Source: JBGSYJ01 sp041748075 (GTDB taxonomy: Bacteria > Acidobacteriota > Thermoanaerobaculia > Gp7-AA8). Taken from it: 64,000 nt of DNA. The stretch lies in contig JBGTDX010000118.1 in assembly GCA_041748075.1 (NCBI GenBank), forward strand, positions 1 through 64,000, written 5' to 3'. This document shows, one piece after another, positions 23,083 to 32,139 of the stretch. The position numbers were made by a program, and so were the translations under genes. Every line of letters begins with the position of its first letter. Within the stretch, counting starts at the first letter, position 1. Below the pieces are notes generated by a model. That model had not been told where the DNA came from, did no database searches, and worked only from the letters and a program-made list of their open reading frames with translations.

Positions 23083-25725
23083 CTACCCGTCGTCGGGAGG
23101 GGGATCGGGGCTGGGCGACGGACTCGGCGCCTCCCTCACGGGCGGAGGAGGCAGCGGCACGGGAAGCCTCTCCTGAGTTGCCGTCGGAGCCGGGCTGGGC
23201 ACCGCTATCGGCGGCGGCGTGGACCGCGGCTGCTGCGTCATCCCTGCTGGAGGGAGTACGACTGTGCCTGTATCCGTCCGGAAGGTCCCACCGCCAAGAA
23301 CAGGATCCGTCGTAGTGCCGTATGGATCCATTGGGGGATCGCCATACGGCGAAATCGCGTAGGGATCGAACGGTACTGGTTCCGGAGGCGGCACGTGAGT
23401 CTGACAGAGCGTCGCCGGCTGCGTGCCGGCCTTGAATGTCTGCGTGACCACAACGTTCGATGGACAGAGTGGCGTCGCCAACCCTCCGCTGATCTCGTCC
23501 ATCTGAACGGCCACCAGGCCGGCCGGGGCAGGGAAATCCAGATCGGGCCGGCCGTTGGTGATCTCGTTCATGTACCGGGCCCAGATCGGAACCGCGCCTT
23601 CCGAAGCCGAGACCCCGACCGGAGCGTTGTCATCGAATCCGATCCACGTCAGCGCCAGGGTCTGTGGAGTGAAACCGATGAACCACGCGTCGCGACCGTC
23701 ATTCGTCGTTCCCGTCTTCCCTGCCGCAATCTTGCGGAAGCCCAGGCTCCGGGCGCGACTCCCGGTTCCACCATTCAGGACACCCTTCATGATATCGACC
23801 GTGAGATAGACGTTGCGTGCCGGAAAAACCTGAACTGCTTCCACGCCTTCGGAGCTTGCGATGACGTCACCGCCGTCGTCAGTGACGAACTTCACGGCCC
23901 TGAGCGGGGTTCGCGAGCCCATCCTGGCAATCGTCGCGTATGAATCAGCCATCTGAATCGGAGGAATCCCCGTCGAGCCCAGGATCACAGCTGGATTCGA
24001 ATCGATTTCTTCCCGTACGCCGAGAACTCTGGCGGTCTGCAGAACCGCATCGACGCCCGCAGCGAGACCGAGCCGAACCATCGAGGAATTGAGTGACCGC
24101 ACGAGCGCGCGGCGAACCGTCACGACTCCCTCGTAATGGTTGTTATAGTTGCGCGGCGACCAGTCTTTGCTGAATCGTCGCTCGAGAACGAATCGCTCAT
24201 CGTTGATGAGCGTGGCGGGCGTAATGTTCTGATTCGACAGACTCGGCTCGAACGCTGCGAGGACGACGAACGGTTTGAACAGAGAACCCACCTGCCTCTT
24301 TGCGTTGAGCGCCCTGTTGAACTGGCTGCGAGTATAATTGCGCCCGCCAACCAGCGCACGAATCTCTCCGGATGGAACGTCCACGGCGATGATCGCACCT
24401 TCGATCGGAACCTCGCGGCGGAGGCGGCGGTTCGACTTCTCGAGGCGCCCGAGGCCTTCTTCGAGCTGCGTGGCGGCAGCGTTCTGCCAATCGAGATCAA
24501 TCGCAGTATAGATGGAGAGCCCGCGACCCTTCACGTCGTCGATCCCGTAATCGTCGCGCAGTTCCTGAGTGACTCGATCGACGTAGAACGGAATCGAGGC
24601 CAGCCCGCCCCGGCTTCTGGTCGGTTTCTCCGGCAGATCTTCGGCTATCGCCTCAGCATATTGCTCCTGAGTCAGTTTCCCGTTCGAAAGCATCGACTTC
24701 AGCACCGTGTCGCGACGGGTTCTGGCTCGCTCGGGGTTTTCAAACGGCGAGAGGTTGTTCGGAGAGCGGATCATCCCCGCAAGCATTGCAGCTTCACCAG
24801 GCGTCACCTCCGAGATCGGTTTGCCGAAGTAAAAATGGGCAGCCTCGCCGACACCAAGGATCGAGATCGAGCGGTTGCGGCCGAGGTAGATGTCGTTGAG
24901 ATAAGCTTCGATGATCTCCCGTTTGGAATACTTCGCATCGAGGATCACAGACATGAATGCCTCGACTACTTTCCGGCGGAAGGTCCGCTCGTTCGTCAGG
25001 TAATAGTTCTTGACGAGCTGCTGGGTGAGAGTGGAGCCTCCCTCTTCGACCTCACCGGCACGAACATTTCGAAAGAGTGCTCGAACAATACCGACCGGGT
25101 CGACGCCGGGATGCTGAAAGAAGCGCACGTCCTCGGTAACTACGACCGCATCCACGACGTGTTGGGGAATCTGATCGAGCGTTGCCGGCCTGCGGTTCTC
25201 CAGCGTGTCGCCGAAGATCGAGGTCAGAAGTTCGGGTTCGAGCGCCGGCTCCCCTGCAGTCGCACCTCCGTCGGATCCTATCACCGACTGTATCCGCCCC
25301 TCATCGAAAGTAACCACGACCTTCTGCGCTTCGCGACGTCCTCCCCGGTACTGGAACGAGCGAAGAAAGATCGAGAGCCCTCCATCAACCGACGCATAAT
25401 CGCCTGCCCGTTGCGGATCGTCTGACTCACGGTAGCCGAGGCGCTGGAGTTTCTCGAGGACTCTATTGGCTGTCATCTCTGCGCCGGTCCTCAGAGGAAC
25501 CGCATCGGTGAATACGCGAGTGGGCAGCGACACCCGCCGTACTTCAAACGTCTTGATCGCCTGATAGTAGACATAGCCGGCGATGAGAATCGTAAGCAGG
25601 CCGACAACAATTACGGCGACGGAGATACCGCGGACAATCTTTCCCCTGCGCGAGAGGCGAGGCGTCGGATTGGCTGGAGCTGGCTCGTGCTGTGGAGGTG
25701 GTTGCGGAACGTTCGGGCCGGCCAT
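23083..25725 (-). CDS. mrcB: Class A penicillin-binding protein with UB2H domain (PBP1B-like)
   Basis: 880 residues. A proline-rich cytoplasmic tail (1-25) precedes a membrane helix (about 33-54). A UB2H-like region (about 65-150: V-L-E-K-L-Q-R-L-G-Y-R, G-L-S-I-F-L-R-S-F) is followed by the GT51 glycosyltransferase (V-T-E-D-V-R-F-F-Q-H-P-G-V-D, E-G-G-S-T-L-T-Q-Q-L-V-K-N). The transpeptidase has S-L-F-K, S-L-N and K-T-G-T motifs. The C-terminal about 110 residues are a Pro/Thr/Asp-rich periplasmic tail. UB2H is the LpoB-docking module of E. coli PBP1B; no LpoB homologue was recognised here. Confidence 0.92.
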   Translation of the reverse strand: MAGPNVPQPPPQHEPAPANPTPRLSRRGKIVRGISVAVIVVGLLTILIAGYVYYQAIKTFEVRRVSLPTRVFTDAVPLRTGAEMTANRVLEKLQRLGYRESDDPQRAGDYASVDGGLSIFLRSFQYRGGRREAQKVVVTFDEGRIQSVIGSDGGATAGEPALEPELLTSIFGDTLENRRPATLDQIPQHVVDAVVVTEDVRFFQHPGVDPVGIVRALFRNVRAGEVEEGGSTLTQQLVKNYYLTNERTFRRKVVEAFMSVILDAKYSKREIIEAYLNDIYLGRNRSISILGVGEAAHFYFGKPISEVTPGEAAMLAGMIRSPNNLSPFENPERARTRRDTVLKSMLSNGKLTQEQYAEAIAEDLPEKPTRSRGGLASIPFYVDRVTQELRDDYGIDDVKGRGLSIYTAIDLDWQNAAATQLEEGLGRLEKSNRRLRREVPIEGAIIAVDVPSGEIRALVGGRNYTRSQFNRALNAKRQVGSLFKPFVVLAAFEPSLSNQNITPATLINDERFVLERRFSKDWSPRNYNNHYEGVVTVRRALVRSLNSSMVRLGLAAGVDAVLQTARVLGVREEIDSNPAVILGSTGIPPIQMADSYATIARMGSRTPLRAVKFVTDDGGDVIASSEGVEAVQVFPARNVYLTVDIMKGVLNGGTGSRARSLGFRKIAAGKTGTTNDGRDAWFIGFTPQTLALTWIGFDDNAPVGVSASEGAVPIWARYMNEITNGRPDLDFPAPAGLVAVQMDEISGGLATPLCPSNVVVTQTFKAGTQPATLCQTHVPPPEPVPFDPYAISPYGDPPMDPYGTTTDPVLGGGTFRTDTGTVVLPPAGMTQQPRSTPPPIAVPSPAPTATQERLPVPLPPPPVREAPSPSPSPDPPPDDG

Positions 25726-25731
25726 GGAACC

Positions 25732-26481
25732 CTACCGCGCCACGATGGCAAGGTTGCGGCCGGCCCTCGGCCCGTTTCGACGATAGGAATGAAAGATCGA
25801 ACCCTCACAACGTGTGCAGAGGCCGGAGTCATGGATTGCGTCTGATGGAAAACCTTCCTGCTCCAGCAGATCCCTGGTAAGGCCGGCCAGATCGACGTGG
25901 GGCCGGACACCGGACGAGCGGTCGACGAAACGGTCGACATTCCCGTACGCGTCCCCCAACTGTTCGACGACTTCTTCGCCTACTTCGAAGCAGCACGAAC
26001 GGATCGAGGGCCCGAGCCACGCGCTGGACCGACCAGCGTCGAATGCTGCATCCGCACGGAGTGTCGCAACCGTCCGGTTGACGATTCGCGCTGCGGCGCC
26101 GCGCCATCCGGAGTGAATATTCGCGATGATGGAATGGACGGGATCGATCAGGGTCACGGGCAGACAATCTGCAACCTTAATGCCGAGGGCTACGGCTTCG
26201 CTGGTTGTGAATAATGCGTCGCATCCGGAATGCTCGCACCATACCTTCCCGGGCTCCGCCCTTACGACTTCGACACCGTGAACCTGGCTGCAGGAAGCGA
26301 GTTCCGCGTCGATGTGGAACCTGTCTCTGAGGATTCTCCGCAACTCATCGATTGATGCGTTGTCGAGTGTTCCGGCCGAATCCGCTGACGTGTAGAAAAG
26401 CACGAATCCCGGGGGCAGGTTCGGAGCGATCACAATGCGACCTACCGATTGCGCATGATCGATGACCCACTCACTCCCCAT
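25732..26481 (-). CDS. pgeF: Laccase-domain protein, peptidoglycan editing factor PgeF/YfiH
   Basis: 249 residues from ATG at 26481, which has GGAGGG 4 nt upstream; an in-frame ATG at 26493 would include that site. Family motifs: Q-V-H-G-V (His), V-K-V-A-D-C-L-P-V, I-H-S-G-W-R-G-A-A-A-R-I, G-P-S-I-R-S-C-C-F-E-V-G, and the end R-N-G-P-R-A-G-R-N-L-A-I-V. Metal-binding His/Cys of the active site are present. Characterised relatives are purine nucleoside phosphorylases/adenosine deaminases and remove wrongly built muropeptides. Starts 6 nt downstream-side of the PBP1B gene end region, same strand. Confidence 0.88.
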   Translation of the reverse strand: MGSEWVIDHAQSVGRIVIAPNLPPGFVLFYTSADSAGTLDNASIDELRRILRDRFHIDAELASCSQVHGVEVVRAEPGKVWCEHSGCDALFTTSEAVALGIKVADCLPVTLIDPVHSIIANIHSGWRGAAARIVNRTVATLRADAAFDAGRSSAWLGPSIRSCCFEVGEEVVEQLGDAYGNVDRFVDRSSGVRPHVDLAGLTRDLLEQEGFPSDAIHDSGLCTRCEGSIFHSYRRNGPRAGRNLAIVAR

Positions 26482-26523
26482 GAAACCCTCCATCGAGGCT
26501 TGCTCTGGTGTGTTTACGGAACA

Positions 26524-27090
26524 CTAATGCGGCGGTTCCGGCGCGCCCTGCTCTCGCAGAACCACCAGCTCCGAGGTCACCAGACCGTAGAGAACCTTCG
26601 CCACGTCGAAGGGCGAGACTCCGATCGCGCGTGCGAGCCCGGTGATCGTCCTGACGCCGTCGATCTTCGTGATCAGGACCCATTCCTGCGGGTTCAGAGT
26701 GATCTGTTCCTGCCGGTGCTCCCGCGTGCTGAGCTCGGGGACCATATCCACCGACGGAATCTTTCTGGAAAGAATCCTCCACTCATCGATACGCCGCGCA
26801 GCTTCCATGAGCAGGTTCGTGTTGGACTTGGTGATGGTCTGCCTCGGGGGCTCCACCGTAGGCGAGAATTGGAACTCCCCCTGATTCCAGATCGCGAGCG
26901 CATAGATCGCTTCCTCGCCGGTCAGCTCACCGACTTCGGCGTGGATGATCTGGCCGTTCTTGAGAAAAATGACGCCGGTCGACGATTCACGAGTGAGGGT
27001 GAACTGTCCGGTCTTGCCGGACACGCTCACGAGCTGGATGATGTCGGGCAGAGGAAGTTCTTTGAGTGAACCCTGAAAAGCCAATCGCAC
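26524..27090 (-). CDS. DUF4388 (PATAN-like) domain protein
   Basis: 188 residues from GTG at 27090 (V-R-L-A-F-Q-G-S-L-K-E-L-P-L-P-D-I-I-Q-L), which follows AAGGTGGG; the upstream open frame is not protein-like. The N-terminal 100 residues are a DUF4388 domain with S-G-K-T-G-Q-F-T-L and V-I-F-L-K-N-G-Q-I-I-H-A. The C-terminal winged-helix-like part contains W-V-L-I-T-K-I-D-G-V-R-T-I. Such proteins are thought to be regulatory or scaffold components in signalling of gliding and motile bacteria. Exact role unknown. Confidence 0.75.
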   Translation of the reverse strand: MRLAFQGSLKELPLPDIIQLVSVSGKTGQFTLTRESSTGVIFLKNGQIIHAEVGELTGEEAIYALAIWNQGEFQFSPTVEPPRQTITKSNTNLLMEAARRIDEWRILSRKIPSVDMVPELSTREHRQEQITLNPQEWVLITKIDGVRTITGLARAIGVSPFDVAKVLYGLVTSELVVLREQGAPEPPH

Positions 27091-27202
27091 CCCACCTTGT
27101 CGAAGTTGTCGAATGAAGCCGGCGGTGCCTCGCGACGGGCCTGGAAGCCGCATCCGGATGGAGCAAGCCGGGGGCAAAGCGTAGCGCAGGCGTCACCCCT
27201 CG

Positions 27203-27709
27203 TCAAGGCTCGGAGCGAGCGACGTGATCAGGCGTAAGCGTTTCGAATTTCAATATTTTCTGCCGCGCCCGGGCACTCGATTCGACTGCTCCGAGACACC
27301 AGACTGCAAAACCCCACCCAGCCAGAATTCCCGTCATCGTCCGCAGTTCGTTGAAACTCTCGCGCAGACCGGCCGCCTGCGAGACCCCGTCGAGCGCGAG
27401 GGGAACCGTCAGCGCAATCAGGCCAATCAGAGGCAGAGAATGGGAGCGGAGAACCGCTACCCCGGCGAAGGCGACCACTCCGAGCAGAAGCCCGGCATAG
27501 ATCGCGAAACAGCGAGAACAGATCGGCATGGGAGTATCCCAGAGAATCAGACACCGGCTCTCGAGCCCGTGACACATGACACGGAAGAGAATCCGCAACT
27601 TCGGTGACGCGCCGGCCGCGATGATCCCCGTACAAGCCGTCACTGCCGCCAGGATACCCAGGGATACCAGCCCGAGCATCCCTCCGACGAGCCTGGTCTC
27701 CCGTGTCAT
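27203..27709 (-). CDS. DUF2085 membrane protein
   Basis: 168 residues, four predicted helices. The diagnostic Cys/His motifs C-H-G-L-E-S-R-C and C-S-R-C-F-A-I-Y-A-G (about residues 46-75) match DUF2085, a small integral-membrane family of unknown function with putative metal-binding cysteines. Helix P-L-A-L-D-G-V-S-Q (about 104-112) contains the conserved D-G. Overlaps the upstream DUF4013 gene by 4 nt (ATGA). Confidence 0.8.
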   Translation of the reverse strand: MTRETRLVGGMLGLVSLGILAAVTACTGIIAAGASPKLRILFRVMCHGLESRCLILWDTPMPICSRCFAIYAGLLLGVVAFAGVAVLRSHSLPLIGLIALTVPLALDGVSQAAGLRESFNELRTMTGILAGWGFAVWCLGAVESSARARQKILKFETLTPDHVARSEP

Positions 27710-28413
27710 TTCACCGTAGAGAGGCGATGCGTCTCGGCGAACGCCCAGGTCGTCATCACCAGAGAGAGAAAATTAGTAAAGAAGATACCGATGCAGCACA
27801 GCAGCAGCCCGAACTGGCTTGCAAAGTTGGCAACGATGTAAACGAGGATGGCGAGTACGTAATTGACGGCGTTCGCCTTGATGTACGTGAAAATCGTGCC
27901 TAGCTCGAAGGCAGCGCCTGCGCGGCCCAGCACAGCAGCGCGCGTGATCGCAGCCGGTACGATGACCATCAGCACGAGCAGAATCGGAAAAACCAGACAG
28001 AGCAGAACTCCGCCCAGCATCTCGCTCGCCGTGTCTGCGCCCTGGCTCTCGAGGATCCCCGCCGGGATCGCCACCATGAAAACCAGAAGGATCAGCGGCA
28101 GGGAGTATGCCAGGCCAACCATAACGAGCTTGAACCCCTCGACGAAGTACTCGCCCAGATCATCCCAGTCGGGCAGAGGTCGCTCCATGCCGGCCGCGAC
28201 GTTCCGGGCGAGTCGCGCCAGGTACCCCACAACGAAAAAGTGCCCCACGAGCAGCAGTCCGAGCAACGAGAAAAGCCCACCGATCAGCGTCTTGCTCAGC
28301 CAGTCCGGATCCTGGAACGGAAAGGTGAACGCTTTGCCGAAGTCCAGAGATGCCGCACTCGTGGAGCTCGGAGGCGGGGCGGGCGTCGGCGGAACTGGAG
28401 GATGACTCGTCAC
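27706..28413 (-). CDS. DUF4013 membrane protein
   Basis: 235 residues. After a Pro/Ser-rich start, F-P-F-Q-D-P-D-W-L-S-K-T-L-I-G-G (about residues 32-47) leads into helix 1, followed by R-N-V-A-A-G-M-E-R-P-L-P-D-W-D-D-L-G-E-Y-F-V-E-G (about 70-93), the DUF4013 signature. Four further helices follow. Function unknown. Translationally coupled to the DUF2085 gene. Confidence 0.8.
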   Translation of the reverse strand: MTSHPPVPPTPAPPPSSTSAASLDFGKAFTFPFQDPDWLSKTLIGGLFSLLGLLLVGHFFVVGYLARLARNVAAGMERPLPDWDDLGEYFVEGFKLVMVGLAYSLPLILLVFMVAIPAGILESQGADTASEMLGGVLLCLVFPILLVLMVIVPAAITRAAVLGRAGAAFELGTIFTYIKANAVNYVLAILVYIVANFASQFGLLLCCIGIFFTNFLSLVMTTWAFAETHRLSTVK

Positions 28414-28600
28414 GGATTCTCCTCAGCACATGAAGGATACAGTGGCAAGAACGTTGGAACCTCGGTGCAGTTCGAGAGTCTAACATGCAGAGTACAGGAC
28501 CAGATGGTACGAACCGTAACCCGCAAGTTGCACGGGAGCTGGAAGAAACGGTGAACCCGTTTCCTTTTACGTCGAAGGCAGACTGCACTTGGAAAAGCAA

Positions 28601-29533
28601 ATGGATCTCATCGGCGAGCCGCCGAAAGGGCGGGGGATCGGCCCTGCAGTCTCGATCTCCCTGCTTCTGCACGCGAGCCTTCTTCTGCTATTCACCCTCA
28701 ATCGCCCCGCAGAGGAAATCAAGGGAGGAGAGCAGGCCGCTCGCTTCGTCCAGATACTCCGGCAGGCGCCACAGTCGGCACCGCAGTTCGAGCAGGCACC
28801 CGGGCCTGCGATCGAGCAGCAGGTCCCCCTCGATGCATCCTTTTCGAATGCAAACCGCCGGGCGAGTATGCCGAGCCCGACGGGAGACCAGCCCACGCGC
28901 AGACCCGGAGAGGGTGGGATCTATGTTCCAGGAGCGGCCCCAGTCCCTCCACAGGGCAGACCTGACGGGGAATCGCTCACAAGACCTCTCGATCCTGCTG
29001 CCACATCACGGAACGCGGAGCAACCGACAGCGGAAGCTGTACAGGCGTCGTCAGCCTTTCAGACTCCGGTGAACCGCGCAGCGGCAGAGTCCGCTCCCCG
29101 CGGGATCGACTGGAACTCGGCAATCCAGGAGGTTGGCAAGATCGCGTCGCTGGGCGGCGAAGGGGTTGGGGCTCCTGGAGGAGAACCAGGGTTCGCCGAG
29201 AGCGGCCCGATCTCATTCGAGACCCAGTGGTACGAATGGGGCGACTACGCCGATCACATGGTGAACAAGATTCGCCGGCACTGGTATGACAACATGCCGA
29301 GCCTGATCCGCATGGGGATGAAGGGCGTGGTGACGATTCAGTTCACGATCCAGCGCAGCGGAACGATCACTGACATCCGCATCCTGAAGAGCTCGGAGAT
29401 TCCGCCATTCGACTTCGCGGCGAAGAAAGCGATCGAGCTCGCATCTCCTCTGCGTCCCTTGCCAGCCGATTTCCCCAACCGCAGCGAGCGCGTCACAGCG
29501 CAGTTCTACTACAACCTCACGCCGAAGAAATAG
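28601..29533 (+). CDS. TonB-family energy transducer
   Basis: 310 residues from ATG at 28601. One N-terminal membrane helix (about 14-30, V-S-I-S-L-L-L-H-A-S-L-L-L-L-F) carries the His typical of TonB/TolA anchors. A Pro/Gln-rich spacer (about 40-210) and a C-terminal TonB domain (about 220-308: Y-A-D-H-M-V-N-K-I-R-R-H-W, M-G-M-K-G-V-V-T-I-Q-F-T-I-Q-R-S-G) follow. No exbB/exbD lie next to it; the complete set is at 58.9-61.4 kb. It could work with that set or be TolA-like. Confidence 0.75.
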   Translation: MDLIGEPPKGRGIGPAVSISLLLHASLLLLFTLNRPAEEIKGGEQAARFVQILRQAPQSAPQFEQAPGPAIEQQVPLDASFSNANRRASMPSPTGDQPTRRPGEGGIYVPGAAPVPPQGRPDGESLTRPLDPAATSRNAEQPTAEAVQASSAFQTPVNRAAAESAPRGIDWNSAIQEVGKIASLGGEGVGAPGGEPGFAESGPISFETQWYEWGDYADHMVNKIRRHWYDNMPSLIRMGMKGVVTIQFTIQRSGTITDIRILKSSEIPPFDFAAKKAIELASPLRPLPADFPNRSERVTAQFYYNLTPKK

Positions 29534-29629
29534 CCCCTTCAGTCCACTTCCTCGAATCGAACCCTTCCCTCAGCGTGTACGATAAGTGCGTTCTGATGGC
29601 CGCACGAAAGCCAGCCTCGGGACAGGAGA

Positions 29630-30013
29630 ATGGACAATATGAGCGATGAGCACTTCACCCCCAGGGATGTGGTTCGGGTTCCCAAACCGTGGGGCCACGA
29701 ACTGATCTGGGGCAAAACGGACCGCTACGTGGGCAAGGTGCTGCACGTGAACCGCGGCGAGAGTCTGAGCCGGCAGTACCACAATGTGAAGGATGAGACG
29801 CTCTATCTGATCAGCGGAAAGATCCGGCTGACGTTGAAGTGGGAAGAGGAAGAGCGGACTGTCACGATGGAAGTCGGCGATTCGTACCACATCCCTCCCC
29901 GGCTGATTCACCAGATCGAAGCAATCGAGGATTCGGACATCGTCGAGGTGTCGACCCCGGAGCTGGACGATGTGGTGCGGCTGGCGGATCGGTACGGAAG
30001 AACGGGAACGTGA
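29630..30013 (+). CDS. Cupin protein, type II mannose-6-phosphate isomerase-like
   Basis: 127 residues. A single cupin: V-P-K-P-W-G-H-E-L-I-W (residues 17-27) and R-G-E-S-L-S-R-Q-Y-H (about 42-51) form motif 1, and D-S-Y-H-I-P-P-R-L-I-H-Q (about 85-96) forms motif 2. The K-P-W-G-x-E and R-x-Q-Y-H patterns are those of the C-terminal domain of bifunctional mannose-6-phosphate isomerase/GDP-mannose pyrophosphorylase. It may supply mannose-6-phosphate for the GDP-mannose-using polysaccharide locus, but free-standing cupins of this type are poorly characterised. Confidence 0.7.
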   Translation: MDNMSDEHFTPRDVVRVPKPWGHELIWGKTDRYVGKVLHVNRGESLSRQYHNVKDETLYLISGKIRLTLKWEEEERTVTMEVGDSYHIPPRLIHQIEAIEDSDIVEVSTPELDDVVRLADRYGRTGT

Positions 30014-30074
30014 CGTGACAGCCTCAGTGTCCAGGCAACGGGGACGGAATGGGTAGAGGGCTGACAATGTGAAA

Positions 30075-30111
30075 GCCCGCCACCCGGTCGCAACTCCGCC
30101 GGGCAGCGGGC
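30075..30111. terminator. GC-rich hairpin between convergent cupin and lipoprotein genes
   Basis: GCCCGC-CA-CCCGG, an 11-nt loop, then CCGGG-CA-GCGGGC: 6 + 5 bp with a symmetric internal CA/CA mismatch. It lies between two convergent genes and is likely a bidirectional terminator, although only a weak pyrimidine tract follows. Confidence 0.6.
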
Positions 30112-30138
30112 CGCCTGTCTTCTGCGATCTTTCTTACT

Positions 30139-30918
30139 TCACTTCCGGTACGTGACCATCACAGCCACGTCATCCAGTTTTCCCGCCTTTTCCAGCTTCT
30201 TGAATGTCTCGAGGTCGAACACCCAGATCAGAGTGTTTCCGTCCACCTTCGTCGCATTGTGCGAAACGATTTCGAGCGGAGCGCTTATCCGATAGCTGAC
30301 GCGAAGATTCTTGAACGCTTCTTCCATCATCTTTTCGGTCTCGGGATCGACTTCCGTGTTCTGCGACGCTTCTTCCCGAACCGACTCTGTCGGATTCTGC
30401 GGCCGGGTTCGGATCGTGAGCGTCTTTCCCTTGTCGATCACCTCGAGGCCCTCGAAAGGGGTGTCGAGCATATTCTTCCTGGTCGGATCGTCGCTCTCGG
30501 ACGGCAGCTTCACATCCACGAGCCGGGCGAGTTTGTCGAACGAAAACTTGAACATCGACGTCATGCCGAGTTCTTTTTCCTCAACGTTCAGATCGAGCAG
30601 CTTCACGCCCTCGGGCAGTTTGCTCTCGATCTCGCTCCTGGCTTTCGTCGGGTCTTCCGCAGGCTGTTTTGTCGAATTCTTCGTGAACTCGGCACGCGCT
30701 TCCGCCAGCTCGGCTTTCGTGGGAGGGCCAGTCTTCCCCTGCATCTCCCTTCCGATCTGCGTCATGATCAGGACCATCGGCTCGAAGTCGATACCGATCT
30801 TCACGCCGGCGGTGCCAGAGAGGTCCTTGTTCAGGTCGATCGTCTGTTCGATCTCGAAACATCCCGCTGTGGCGAAAACGAGAGTCAGCGCTGCAAGAGC
30901 TCCTGCGAGTCGTTTCAT
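30139..30918 (-). CDS. Putative lipoprotein, LppM-like
   Basis: 259 residues. Lipoprotein signal with lipobox F-A-T-A-G-C (Cys about residue 19). The mature protein begins F-E-I-E-Q-T-I-D-L-N-K-D-L-S-G, a beta-strand pattern shared with LppM/DUF3153-like lipoproteins. A charged middle (about 65-110, many Glu/Lys) and a C-terminal V-S-Y-R-I-S-A-P..I-V-S-H-N-A..L-I-W-V-F-D-L follow. Function unknown; membrane anchored. Confidence 0.65.
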   Translation of the reverse strand: MKRLAGALAALTLVFATAGCFEIEQTIDLNKDLSGTAGVKIGIDFEPMVLIMTQIGREMQGKTGPPTKAELAEARAEFTKNSTKQPAEDPTKARSEIESKLPEGVKLLDLNVEEKELGMTSMFKFSFDKLARLVDVKLPSESDDPTRKNMLDTPFEGLEVIDKGKTLTIRTRPQNPTESVREEASQNTEVDPETEKMMEEAFKNLRVSYRISAPLEIVSHNATKVDGNTLIWVFDLETFKKLEKAGKLDDVAVMVTYRK

Positions 30919-31031
30919 CGGTACCCCCTACCTTCTCGATTGTGGTGGATATCGGCCGACTATACAGGCTTTCAGCTCGCAGGAGATGACCGGCATCACA
31001 TCGGCGTCCGCCGGCGAGAAAACACTTCCCC

Positions 31032-32114
31032 TCAAACCACGTCGTGATCCGACCAGCTGACGAACCATGACGAGGGGTCCGTGAGGGAGTCCTTTCGAGG
31101 GGTCAGGTCTTTGCTGATGAAGTGAATCGGATGAGGCATGAGGCGCCGGGGAAGTCGCCGGAAGCCGGCGCGCTCGAGAGCGTTGCGGATGGCAGGCGGC
31201 TCGAGCGCCATCGCCGTCACCATTCCGCACCCGGCTTCGCGCAGCACTTCGCGGGCCCGCGACAGCAGCGCGATTCCCGCTTCGTCCGCACCGGGCCGGA
31301 AGAAGAATTCGGCCATGTACCCGAAGCGCTGACCGAACTTCATGTCGACGCGCGTAACGACGATTCCAGAGAGCTGTCCCCGATCCTCGGCGATGTGGAG
31401 GACGTATTCACGCGGGCTTTCTGTGAACCGCCATCGAAGATAACGCCACGAACGATCCGTTGCCAGCTTCACGTCGGGTCGCACCGACTCCCAGAGCTCG
31501 TCGACCCGTTCGTCGAATTCATCGACTCGCGAGATGCGAACGGCAGCTCCCTGACTTCCGCGCTCACTTCGGAATACGAGTGACGTGAAGGGCCTGATGA
31601 TCGTTCCTGCGACTCTGGCGATTGCCGTGCTGCGAATGTATTTCCGTAACACTTGTGAAGGATCGAGAACTGCGAAGTAGACAGGCATCTCGCTCTGCAA
31701 CTCGCTCCAGCCCATCTGCCTGGTGTAGACATGAATGGAGTTCTGATTCACGAAGGCAAACCCGGCACTTCCATTCGCCTCGGCGAACTGCGCCTCGGCG
31801 GCAGCGACCAGTTTCCTGAGGATGCCCTGCCGCTGGTAGTCGGGGTGAACCATACTGAGAATAGACCAGGCTCCGATACCGACCTTGCCGTCGCGCCAGA
31901 GGGGAACAGGGATCAGGCTGCAGTGACCGGTCATCGTCCCGTCGCGAGTCTCCGCAACCCAGATCACCGCCTGACGCGTAGGGTTCCCGAGCATCTGCCA
32001 GAGCCAGTGAGCGGCCGGCATCTCCGCGCCGAATACTTCGAGACAGAGGCGCAGGATCGCCGCCTGGTCTCCCTCTCGGTAGGGGCGAATTATCCAGGCA
32101 GAGTGCTCGGTCAT
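31032..32114 (-). CDS. GNAT-family N-acetyltransferase, polysaccharide-locus associated
   Basis: 360 residues from ATG at 32114 (M-T-E-H-S-A-W-I-I-R-P-Y). The N-terminal half is a GNAT fold: I-R-P-Y-R-E-G-D-Q-A-A-I-L-R-L, then acetyl-CoA loop Y-Q-R-Q-G-I-L-R-K-L (Q-x-x-G). The C-terminal half (about 190-340) resembles a second acyltransferase-like lobe. Last gene of the polysaccharide operon, after the deacetylase. Possibly acetylates a sugar amine; FemAB-like proteins occupy the same position in XrtA-linked loci, so the exact class is open. Confidence 0.65.
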   Translation of the reverse strand: MTEHSAWIIRPYREGDQAAILRLCLEVFGAEMPAAHWLWQMLGNPTRQAVIWVAETRDGTMTGHCSLIPVPLWRDGKVGIGAWSILSMVHPDYQRQGILRKLVAAAEAQFAEANGSAGFAFVNQNSIHVYTRQMGWSELQSEMPVYFAVLDPSQVLRKYIRSTAIARVAGTIIRPFTSLVFRSERGSQGAAVRISRVDEFDERVDELWESVRPDVKLATDRSWRYLRWRFTESPREYVLHIAEDRGQLSGIVVTRVDMKFGQRFGYMAEFFFRPGADEAGIALLSRAREVLREAGCGMVTAMALEPPAIRNALERAGFRRLPRRLMPHPIHFISKDLTPRKDSLTDPSSWFVSWSDHDVV

Positions 32115-32139
32115 CGCTGTTCCATCCGCGGAAAAATCT

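Noticed and set aside
24136..25425. A 429-codon + strand frame opposite the class A PBP
   Set aside because: Shadow of the PBP coding frame; no signal, motif or ribosome site.
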